Assembly: GCF_014805685.1 (NCBI RefSeq)
Contig: NC_060885.1
Coordinates: 12,255,132 to 12,319,131, forward strand
Length of the DNA stretch: 64,000 nucleotides
Direction: 5' to 3'
DNA from: Silurus meridionalis
Taxonomy: Eukaryota > Chordata > Actinopteri > Siluriformes > Siluridae
The notes under the pieces are model-generated. The model was not told the DNA's origin and ran no database searches. It saw only the letters and a program-made list of their open reading frames with translations. The stretch's first letter is position 1. Every line of letters begins with the position of its first letter. A program made the position numbers and the translations under genes. Of this stretch, positions 12,651 to 24,500 are shown one piece after another.

Positions 12651-15600
12651 TGCTAATTTTCTTGAAATAGCCCCCAACATTACAGGTATTTACACCACGA
12701 TGAGTTTAAAACCCCGGATAAATTACTAAAATCTAAAATCTTGTTTTTACAGCCTCAACTGTAACACTGAGGGGGAATATTTCTTTGCTGCTCCGCCACA
12801 GGTGCAAACAAAGCTGTGTTGTTGCCAACTATTGTAGCTCTAGGAACTAACTTTTCTTAACGTTAATAAACAATGGCAGGTGTTTTAATATTTTTTTTTA
12901 CTTTGGTTACGGTTATACACCGCTATAAACTGATAAAAAAAATCTATATTTTAAAGACAGATGTGTGTTTTGTTCAGTTGGGGAGCTGGCAGACCTACTA
13001 AATATCTGAAGACCACGAGGCTTTGACGCTTTCTACAGGTGCACCTACACCCAGAGACGCCTCTTCCCTGGCTCTGTTTCATCACTATCATGGCATACTA
13101 AAGGTGCACTTACTTTTAATCATGCTTTCTCACTTTCTCACAGACGTTTTTAGGTCATTTCATTTACAGACCATGTGCTTTGTAATTAAGATGTTGTAGC
13201 TCCTGCTCTTTAGATCTTCAAGTGCTCAAAATGGGTCCATGATTCCTACATTTTAATATGCTGTTGAAAATCAGACCCACTATAAACAGCTATGATGTTT
13301 TGTTTTTATTGATTAAGTTTATATAGTCTGTTACCTGTATGACCTGCTCGTTAAATAGGTTTCATCTTAATCTCAATACGATCAAAAACTAGTAGGTATA
13401 TACATGTCACGAGAGCAAGTGTGTTCCACCCTGGAAATTACAAGATTCCCAGAGAAGTTCTATTTCTGTAATAATTATACCCTCTGTGTATTGCAGACAA
13501 TAAATAATGTTCATGAAAAATGTCTGCACTTGGGACAGACTTTTATAGGATTTAAATTCACATTAAGGTGGTCTGAAAAAGTGCACTCAGTTGATCATGG
13601 AGTACACGTCTATAGAGGACCTGTTTCTTTTTCCCATTTCCTATGCGATACAACGTTTAAATTGGGATCTAAGGGGTGAAAGAGACCTGTTTTTTTCATA
13701 TGTTGCAATAGTGTGTTCACATAAAATATAGATAATGATAAATGTTGAACGGAAATGTAGATCCTATGACTATGACACCCAGTGACCAAAGTGACTACAG
13801 ACCTGGCAACGTTTGCCGACATTATTGATTGTAATCACTGGCGACTAGATGTGGGCATGTCCAGTAACATGTCAAAAATTACTTTATTTAAATATGGAGC
13901 TGACTTGGTGCAGCAACTACCAATGGAAGTGATATTAATTGAGTGAGCCTGAGATATTAAAGAACACATGATCCAACTATCGATGGGGTGAAGATATTAG
14001 AGCACACATTATCCAATTAACAAGCTATTGGAGCACATGTGATCATCCCCTTATTTGTTGTCAAAAGTGAAATACTAGTTGTGTCACCCAAATTTACTAT
14101 GGCAACCAATAGTACAAATGGCTTACTGGCAACTTCATAGGATGGTGACAGGCACCTTGGCAGCGCTAATAATTGATTAATGTGTGAACATTACACAAAG
14201 CATTGCCATCCAATAAAGATGCAATGGTATGGAATTTAGGACATGTTCACATCTGCGTTGTTATACACTTAAATGGCAAAAATGCGTAAGTAGATCAGAT
14301 TTGAAATTCGGGCAAATCCGATCCAGTGGTCCAGCCTTAGTACCGTTACTCAGTTTTGGATAGGTGCATCATTGCAGTTTCTCAATTGATCTAAGTTAAG
14401 TGTTTATGAGCTTTGCTTGTAATAAAGATGTTGTAGCCTCTGATCCAAATCTCTAGTCATTACAATAAAAATAATAAAATAATAGGCATCAGTAGATTGC
14501 ACATATGCCTTTCAGTCAGTAATAACATAGTGGTAATTGTGGTCAGGTGATATTGGATTATAAGCATTATATTAAAAAAAGGCACGGTTTTGCACACACA
14601 ATGCGTTATTATTATTACAGACTCGTCTCTTCATAATTGTGACACACAGTATACCCCATACCAAAGTAATAATACTATTTATACCAAAGCACTGCAGAAT
14701 TTTGTTTGGTTGGCCCCTGAGTGTTGCAACAAAGTTTGCGCTGTGGTCGAATTCTAAATTGAAATCATGCAATGCCACAGCCATCAGTAGACATCAATGT
14801 GCTGTCAGGGTGGGGAATGGCATCAATAAGAGTGATGCAAGCTAATCGTTTGTGAGCTTATACATGCAGTGTGTGATGTTGCATGAGCAGGAGTTCAATA
14901 AACATACAGAGGTTGGCTTCATAGGAAGTATATGCATGACGGAGGAAAATTAAATAAATAATTAAAATTGATTTGTCAGGTGTTGTTTAAATGTCTGTTT
15001 CTGTTTTCTGGTGAAAGAACTGGTAATAGGAATGATAACAGGAAGTAGATGCACAGATACTCCACATAATTGCATTTAACTATTAGCAGGTAAAAAAATA
15101 TGGCATTTTTAGTGTTCATTCTAATCGGTGGCATATTGCTGTTGTGTAGAGATATAAAATTCTTCAGGACGTCGTACTGTCATTAGAATAAAGTAGCCCA
15201 TTATTTAATGAACAGCCTATAACATAACCTAAACCCTTGCCATGTTTTATCCATTAACTCATGTATTTTACACAGAAATGTCTAACATAGCTACTGTCTC
15301 ACCACTTTAGTTTTGGTACTCTCTTTGGAAGCTAGGATTTTACAGTTGGTACACCTGGAAACCTGCTTGTGTCTGCAGTTATCCAGTCAGCCAGTCATCT
15401 GGCAGTAGCACAATGCATACATGTTTACTTAAAGATGAAATCAAATCATCTGGCCATTTTCTAGGCTTCAGCTTTTCAGGGTTGAGTCTGTGTTCTTGTT
15501 CTTGGATGACATAAGTGAAACCTTGTAAGCTATCCACCTTAAGGTTTGATATATTTTTTTTGCTCACCCCAATTGTAAAGAGCGATTATTTCATACACTA

Positions 15601-16216
15601 TAGAATTCCTGTCAGCTCAGACCAGACAAGTCCGCCCATCTCTTTCATCAACAAGGTATTTTAGCCTGTAGCCCTCCAAACACAATGTTTTTTTGTTGTT
15701 GACTATTTGTATGTAAAAGATCCTATGAGTTGATTTTCTGAAATACAGTTTCTCTCCAGTATGTATACTTTATGCTGCTATGAGTGGCTGATTAGATAAT
15801 TGCATAAATGAGCAGATGCACAGATGGTTCTAATAAAATGGATGGCGAGTGTATCCTGATGAGGATGATGTGTGGTTAAATTAAATTCTGCACCTTCAGC
15901 AATACAGGGATTTTGTAAACTGATTATGGACATAGTAAAAGTGGCCTGAGGGTGAACTGTTATGTCTTAGATCATATAGCAGAATGTATGGATTGATATA
16001 AATAAACTTTAGAATCTAGTAGAACATTTCTGAGTGGTATTAAAACACAAGCAGGAAGACATTATAAATAAACTCTTTGATTGGTTGTGGGAGAGAGTAT
16101 GGTGCTATACATACCACAATCCCTCTAACTAGGCTATAAATTACATTGAAACTAGCATTAATGGGAGTGTTGGCTCTTAAGCTATCAAATATGACAATTG
16201 CATTTTCATGTTACAG
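12467..16216 (+). other. znf518a intron 1
   Basis: This long intron lies between the non-coding first exon and the first coding exon. No further exon is supported. Three diverged copies of a roughly 37-nt motif occur at about 13948-14045. Other stretches are unremarkable AT-rich DNA. Confidence 0.5.
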
Positions 16217-16227
16217 GAATCTGTGAT

Positions 16228-19200
16228 ATGAACATGGAGGTGGAACAGACAAATCCAAGCAGTCATAATGAGGATCAAGCTGCTGCCAATGACAGGGGAA
16301 ACTGGCATAGTCGCCTGCGACTCAGGAAATCCTCAGCTTTGTCTCGCACTGTGAAAAGTACAATCGAAGTGCCTAAGTTCGATAAAGATCTGACTAAGAA
16401 GTCATCACAAAACGAACAAAAGGATCACAATGCAGTGGACTCCTTTGGCAGCAAGCTCACGTTTACTTGCAATGATTGCAAAGATGGCACAAGCTTGTCA
16501 AAACCCTTTCATGGAGGAAAAGGACACCCAGAGTGTTTTCCTTGTGACACATGTAGTTTTGTTGATTCTGACTTCACTACATTGCAACAGCATTACACAA
16601 AACACTCAAGGCTCACATTAGAGACGTGCAACAATAAAGGCTCGCAAATGCCATCCCAATTCACAAAGCATTATAAAATGCACAACAATCAATATCAGTG
16701 TGAAAAGCTCACATGTGTGGTGCATAACTGTTGTCCACACAGCACTGTACCTGCTACGGACAGTAGTGCAAAGTCAGCTGTTAAGCCCATGAATGGTGAA
16801 CTTAATAGGAATCTTTTGACTGATGCTACAGGAGAACCTCAGAAAGATGAACTCCTAAAGAACATGACTTCTCCCTGCCATCAAGGGTGGAGCAGAAAGA
16901 ACTGGTGGAAAAATAGAGACATTGCCCTGAAACATCCCAAAAGTACTGCTCCGGACGTCAAATTCCTGATTCCAAAATCAGAAATCCAGTGGACATCTGA
17001 GAAATATTTGCCTTTTTCAGCAGCAGGTTTGCTTGATGAAAACGGTGAACTATTCAATCCAACACGGACTTTGGAGGAGACTAAGCAGTTTCTGGAAAAG
17101 ACAGCTAAATGTGGGAAAAAATGGCCTGTGACTCTAAGAGGTGAACTCAATCTCTCTCAATCTCTGTCCTGTCCTGGACCTTTCCTTTCTGAGCCAAAGA
17201 TGAAACGTTGTGTCACACCACTTCCTGTACTAAATTCTGGAAATGAACTTTCTGGTCTCATAGAAAAGAACAATATCTCAGTTCCACCTGATTGCACTAC
17301 AAAGATTGTTGGTTTCAAGATGGTGGATGGAAAAAAGCATCTTGTTCTTAAAGTCATACCTTCAGCCAAGCCAGATGTTTCTTCAAACAAGGGAGAAGAT
17401 CATGCAGGATTAAACCAGGAAGATATAAATGATGCAAGATTAGACCCTCATATTGAGAGACCCAGGGATCAAATGTGCAGCGAATCATGCAATACTGCCA
17501 CAGCAGATTCTACATTCAGCGGCTTTGATTCTACCTCAAGGTTACACCAGTCCAAAAAGCAAGGAGTTGGTAAAGAAGGAGACCAAAGTACAATAGGAGA
17601 CGTGTCTCAGTCTGATAACACTGAAAATGACTGTAGCAATGGCGAATGTACATTAAAGGGAAGTCCTAATGCACCTGAACAACACGCACTCTCAGGAACA
17701 GGTGAGGATTTTAATGTAGTTAGTCAGATGAAGAATAAAAAAACGGCATCTCCTGAGGTCATGTTTAACTCCAATGACACTAATGACCTCAATGAAGTAA
17801 ATGCAGATGTGTCAGGGGAAGTACATTCATTCAGAGAAGACGACATTCCAACCATGCAAACAAATATGCAGGAGATAATAGACATACCAAAACACACTGA
17901 CAATCGGAAAAAAATGGCAAGAGGTGACAAAGAGACGAATTCAGAGACTTTCGAAGGTCAAGATGATAAAAGTTTTGTTGAAGCTCTGTTTTCTGGTACT
18001 TCATCTGAGAGCACAGAAGAAAGAATACACTCCCAGCCCATAACCTTGATGTCTGGGAAAGAAAAAAGCCCTGGTAGCTACATGATGAATAAGGTTAAAA
18101 AGTCAGGGGAAGAAGCAACTTTAATACAATCACCTTCGGATCACTGGAATTACCGGAGAATGGTTCAGAAAGTTGTAAAATCTCCCACAAATATCATTGA
18201 TCTACCCGTCGCATCCACAAGCAACAATATTACTAACTCTCTGTTTGTTTCCCCAAGTGAGCATGGACATTTGCTTTTCCAAGACAGTGGAGATGAGAAC
18301 ACAAACCACATAGACCCTCAACATGCTCATGTCCCCCAAGATCAGAACAGTACACTGGAAACTGTAGAGGAACCTTACTTAGCTTTGTTATCGCTTGAAG
18401 ACTCTTGCCATAATCCAGACCCATATCAGACTCTCGAAGAGCTCACTGTTACCACAGTAAGCCATTTGCTGGATGATTCTGAAGTTACTTACAGAGGTAA
18501 GCAATAATATTCATAACGCTGTTCTGCTCAGATATTTTGCCGTATGAAGCCATGCCATCAGTTTACTAATCTGACCAGTTAGAACATGTGACTTTTTTGC
18601 TTGTGAAAATGGTACCATTTTGGATCTAATATCTATTTGATAGCTAGTCTATGGTCTAGTGGTCTGTGTTCAGCTAAATAATTTACATAAATGCATGTGA
18701 TCTGATATTCCACAACTGAGAATCTGCTATAGAAGCGGTGCCAGGTCGTGTTTATAACACCGCAAACATTTATTTTTAGCTTTGAGGCAGTACCGAGTCA
18801 AGGACTTGGTTCTGTTTGCTGAAATGCTTTGCTGGGGCCCATGATATTTGCATATTTTAAGCTATTTTTGGTCAGTTGTGCCAGTACAATTTTTGTTTAA
18901 ATGCAACACATTCGATTTGCTTGTGAAAAGCAGCAATTTGAAAACAGTCAGTCTTCCAAAGCTATGAATAAAACTGAACATTGGAGGAAAACTCTGTTAT
19001 ATGTATGTACAAGTTTTAATGTTAAAGTTTCATGTAAAATTATATATATTTTTTTAAACGTTATATTTTGCTTGAATGTCATCATTTCAACCGAGCCATT
19101 TTGGACATCTTTACAGGTATTGCCTCTGAGTCTCAACCAGGGAGCCTGGCTACCCAGCATGTGTCTATGCACTCACCCAAAGCCATAGCAGTAGCAGCAG

Positions 19201-19916
19201 TGACTAATGAACAGGTATCTCCACCACTAATGACTAAACCTACAATCAATAGGAAGAGACAGCGAGAACCAGCATCAAAAGCCCCTCAGGGATGCTTCTT
19301 GAAATCTAAAAGGCAGCTTGTTCGAAATTCCAATAAGTCATCAGCATCTAACCCTTACTGGGAACCACTTCCTCCAGAAATAGAAAGGACTCTGCGTCTC
19401 TTTCCCGTTCGCTCCTCACAGCATGTAAAAGTACCACGTCTAAACCAGCCTGTCGTAGTCCTCAATCACCCGGACACAGATATTCCAGAAGTGGCGAACA
19501 TTATGAGATCCGTTCACAAACACAAAGGGGCTGTGCAAAGGGTCGCTCTTTCTCAGGGAACTCTCAAAGCCCTTTCGGAGCTTAACTGCGACACATTCCG
19601 TAATGCACGTGCAGACAACTTGCATTCGTCTCACTACAAACGAGTGTGGCCTCAAGGGACAGTTAAAGAAAGATTCATCCTCAATCTGAAGCTGAAGAGG
19701 TTAGGTGGAAATAAGTTTAAAGTGGCAAATTTAAGCTCCAATGCTAACCATCTTACCAGGAACTCCAGGTTCACATGCTGGTTTTGTGGTCGCCTCTTCA
19801 GGAACCAGGAGATGTGGGTCGGTCATGGTCAGAGGCACTTTATGGAGGCTACACGAGACTGGAACAAGTTATTTAACAGTGGAAGACAGGGGGATTCTTC
19901 TCTAGAGTTTGAGTGA
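16228..19916 (+). CDS. znf518a: Zinc-finger protein 518A
   Basis: Two coding exons (16228-18496, 19117-19916) join through a split Gly codon (AGAG|GTATT) to give 3069 nt, 1022 aa. The start is MNMEVEQTNP at 16228, just after the acceptor ending at 16216; an in-frame upstream ATG at 16198 is intronic. A complete C2H2 finger lies at residues 106-126 (CDTC ... HYTKH), with degenerate Cys/His pairs before and after it. The middle is long, polar and Ser/Glu-rich, with a conserved patch GFKMVDGKKHLVLKV. Exon 3 holds the typical ZNF518 C-terminus: PYWEPLPPEIERTL, RVWPQGTVKERFIL and a last C2H2 finger at about 975-997 (CWFC ... HGQRH). It is a nuclear protein; ZNF518 family members are linked to G9a/GLP histone methyltransferases. 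Identity is supported by its position between ccnj and blnk. Confidence 0.92.
18497..19116 (+). other. znf518a intron 2
   Basis: A GT-AG intron of 620 bp with donor GTAAGC and acceptor 'catctttacag'. No repeat is recognised in it. Confidence 0.8.
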
Positions 19917-21534
19917 TATTTAGCTTCATGGAAGAAATGTATTTTTTTTGTGTGCATAGCTTGTTCTATATTTTGAGTTTTATACTCATATGCACAGCTC
20001 AGGGTTTGCAGAGCAGGTCAGGAAATGTGTTTTTGGATTTTTTGAGCTTTATGACTACATCATGCTTAGTAGAGTTCGGTTGAGAAACCATCTCAGGGAC
20101 AGTTGGCCAACAGAAATGTTTATTCAGTCTTTCTACTTTGGTGCGAGTGTACGTTATTGTAAAAGCAATATGCATTATTTATTTCAAAAGCACTTGTTTG
20201 TAAAGTAATGTGACCAAAAAATAATTGCTGTACAATTGAATTTAACTGATTTAAAAACAGCACTATCTTTTGTATTACTTTGTAGCTTTATCTTTAATTG
20301 CTTCCATCTAAATGAAAGTTTTTTTGTGTGTGTTGAATCTGCTGATAAATATATTGAGTTATTTGACTAAAATCTATCCATCATATTAGTTGCATTAAAG
20401 TATAGCTAACGATTGCTTACCGGTTTTAAGCAAGTTGGTTCATAGACAGATTTATTTATTCGTTGGGACGAACACATTTGAGGTATTTGCTATTTGTTAT
20501 ATAACCTTATCAGGTGTAATATTTTGCTATGAGAACACAATCGAATGTGACAGCTCAGTTGTAAAGATTCCCTGGAATTGTGATTATGATACGGCTACAG
20601 CATTCCTCTATAACATTATCCTTGTCTTGAATACCAAAAGTGTTCTGTTTTTTTTTTTTTCCCACCCCACATTGGATTGTTGTTCAGCTGAATCCAAAAA
20701 TTCAATGTTCCCATCAACTAAAGTTAATTTTAATTCTCTGTACTTGTATGCAAGGAGCTAGCTTTACCTGTATAGATCTCTCCATGTTAAACATTTCTGT
20801 TGTATTTATTCATCTTTGAAAAATGTCGCAAAGAAAGATACATTTTGTTACTTGTATTTATTTTATGAAGTCACAGTTTGGGCAGATTGCGATGGTGATT
20901 ATTAATGGTAGCACCTAATTATTTATATGAATGTGATCACTGCGTTTTGCATGTCAGGTCCTACTCACACCTATACCTCTTTGATGCAAAAGCGTTTTCC
21001 TGAGTTTAAAAAGAATGCTTGGGGAAAAAAAAAAAAGAATATTCCCAAACAACAAAATACATGATCAAGTGCCTTTCGTTAAGACTCTGTAACATCCTGT
21101 GTTTTGTGCTGCGTGGAGCTGTGATGCTGTTTCAGTTACAAGAGAAAGAAATTGGACTCTGAAACGCTGTATGCTTTGAGTACAAATGCAAGTTTACAAA
21201 CCTGTAACATGAGAAATGTATATACGTGTACACTAGAAATAAGGTCATTCCGTTTCCACTTCATCCCGAGCCTCAGTAAATAGATTGTAATTAAAAATGT
21301 TGCAAATTGTTTCAAAACTTTGATTGAATTGTTTTGTCTGGAGTTGAAAATACACTGTATAACAGAAGTGCATTAAATACAGCTTATGCATGAATACTTT
21401 ACACACTTTTACAAGCCAGTTGTCAGTATAAGCAACACTTTGCTTTTTGATCAGTGTTAAATTTTTTCCCCTCCTTCTTCACCAGACTGACGGTGTGAAG
21501 AGTCGTGACAGGAAGTTGTTCAAATGGAATCGAG
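19917..21534. other. Converging 3' UTRs of znf518a (+) and blnk (-)
   Basis: This is the non-coding gap between the znf518a stop (19914-19916) and the blnk stop (21535-21537, minus). A candidate ATTAAA signal for znf518a lies at 21372-21377. The complement of 'tttatt' near 20860 could serve blnk. If both are used, the transcripts overlap antisense. Confidence 0.5.
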
Positions 21535-24500
21535 TCACGGCTTTATGGCGTGCTTCAGAGTAGTGGAGTCTTTTGTGTTGCTTTGCATGTCCACCAACAC
21601 GAGCGTGTTTTTCTGATGGTTCTCGATGATTTCCGAGACAGTTTTAAACCGCTAAAAGAGAAGAAGCGAGGAGAGATTTCACTAATGGAATCTAAACAAA
21701 AGAACTTTCACGTCATTAAAAAGCTTAAAACGTGAGGAGGTGAATAACAGAGAAGGTGTATTGTGAGCAAATTGGTCACACTTATTAAAGTGTCTTACAT
21801 AAAAAAAAAAAAAAAATCATACTTTACCTCTTCCCTGTTCTTCTGCTTGCCCAGTGCGTACTGTTTTGTGGCGAGAATGTAGCGCACTGGTATGTTGTAA
21901 ACCCGCCCATTGTAGAACACAACTAAAGTGTAGGGCTGCAGGGCATCTACACCTGAGCTCTTTCTCACCATGTAGGAACCATCCTGAGGCACAACACACA
22001 ACACCGAGGTGACATGAAAGGACGTCTTCACTGTTTCTTCACTGTATATGTGAAGACATATGCTTTATATATCTCTCTAAACTTTATGGTATGTTTTAGT
22101 AAAGAATACACATTTTTTAAATGTTTCTGAACATAAATAAAATCCAAAATGATAACGTTTGTACAACATACCAAAGCAAAAATGTCAAGTTAGATTCCAA
22201 TTTTGGAAAGAGAAGATTTTGGGGCATTTTTTGTCTACAGCTTTTCATACATAAACATGCACAAATAAGCTACTGAGGGTTTCAACCTGATTTACAACAC
22301 TTTCTCTTTAGAATCAGGGAATCTCTTTGGAATCTCTTTATAGTAAATGATATATTTTTAGAGTATATTTTAAAAACAATGGCAAAAATGTACAGTCATT
22401 TCCTTAGAAGACGTCATGCTGAAAGATGAACTGTTTCCTGGTATTCTGCTGGTTGCTTATACTACATTTACTAGCTTTTTAAAATGTATTAATCTTTCCT
22501 TATGAGCTAAATCATTATCCACAGAAGTAATATCATATATAATAAGATAAGTAGGTTAAATAGGCTCCTTTACGAATCTGAACATTGGTGATGAATTATC
22601 TGTAACTGCATGGATTTGACTCTGGGGCTCGATTCCATTTAAATGGCAGCTTTATATTGACAGCCTCCTTTTAATACTGTACTTTGTTTATCGTGTAAAA
22701 ACAAATCGTTTACAGGAACTTGTATGGCAGATACGCCGTGCCGTTTAATCGTTGCTATGGAAGGAGTCTCCAGTGTCTGCGTTTTAACAACTGGTGAGGG
22801 GGGGGGAAAGCTGTTGTGACTGTTTATAGTCATTTAATGTTAAATATATAACTAATAAGATGAAAATTTTGGCAAATCTGTACCAGAGAAACAGTACATT
22901 TTGGGATGTAAACCACACCCATCGTGGACTATTGTTCTGTAGCAGCGTAGCCTGAACATTCCTTATTCCTTATACAAATAAGTTATTAGTGCTATTTAAC
23001 ACAGCTGAAGTCCCATTCTTTATATGAGTAAAGACACTGCAGCTTGCGATATATGGCCTTATTGCGTTCGGCTCTATTATTATCTTAAGGATTCATAAAT
23101 AATCACTTTGACCTGACTAATAATATGACATGACATGCTAGAAAATACTCTTGTTATTAATATATAATATTAAATATTCGATTACTATATGTGGAATCAA
23201 TGAGTTATTATATATTTAAAATAGATTTAATATATAACCATAAATTAAAAGTCAAAAACATGAGAATATAATTAATACAAGTTAATATAAAGTATTATGT
23301 GTGTGTGATAGAAAGGCTTTTGGGTTTTGCGTAAGCGTAACACACCTTGGCTGATCGGGTAAGTGTGTCCTCTGCTGTTTTACGGTCACAGTTACTGGCA
23401 TACCATGGCTTCTTATACACACCAGCCTCCTGCACGAAACAATTATGTGATGTGATCTTCATAGAAAGAATTACAGTAAACACCTACACAATAGCTTACT
23501 GTAGACCTTCACTCTATAGACAAAGGTTTCTGGACACCTGACCTTAGAATTTGTGCGCTTTTTTTGAATGCTCATTCCATATTTACTTTGCATTTGCTAT
23601 TATAACCTTCACTCTTCAGGGAAGATGTTTTATTAGATGTCTCTAGAGATTTGTATTCATTCAACCATAAGGGTTAATAAAGTCAGGTACTGATGTAGAG
23701 TGAGGAGACCTGGGGTGCAGTCAGTGTTTAATAGAACTGTCAGAGTTCTTTATCATTTGAATCTCTTCTACTTCAACCCATGTAAAGTATATCTTCCTGG
23801 AGCTCACTTAGAGCACAGGGGCAATGTCATGCTGGTGTGGTTTGGGTCTGTTTCAAGTGAAGGGAAATTTAAAGCTACCTCATCTGAAGACATCCTATAC
23901 AATTGTGTGCCTCCTACAACTTTGTAGTAGCCGTTTGGAGACGAACTGCTGGAAAATTCAGGTGACCCAATACATTTGTCCATATATATTTTATATTTTT
24001 GCTTTTCTACTTAATAATGACATCAGCTGTAGTACTTTATTTGTGTATTGTTTTCAAAGCAAAATGAAAATGTGGAAACACTTAAATGAACAAGAGGATA
24101 CATGAAGCAGTTAAAGGAAAGGTTAATGTAGGTTGATATATTGAAGAAGTACGAGCAGACATGTTTTTCACCTCCTCTTGCTGCCTAGTGGCACTGTCCT
24201 CCTGAGGTAAGCTTCCTCTCCCTGGTGGAGACATTGCACAAACACATAACTGACAAATTACCAAGAGAACCAATCGACAAAACTGAAGCAGAGAGTGAGA
24301 GAGAGTGAGTATGTGGGTGTGTGTGTGGGTGTTTGGGTGTGCCAAAAATCTATTTTAGATCTACTTACTCTTGCAGAGGTTGTCACGCTGCAGAGACCTG
24401 CTGAATTCCACCAGTAATGAAAAAGGATTTCAATCAGGAACTACACACAGTGAATATTTGCTGGATTTGACAATTGTGCTTGGTCTTTTTAATTACTTAC

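Noticed and set aside
16198..16227. Upstream in-frame ATG for znf518a at 16198
   Set aside because: It lies before the acceptor that ends at 16216, so it is intronic. The first exonic ATG is at 16228.
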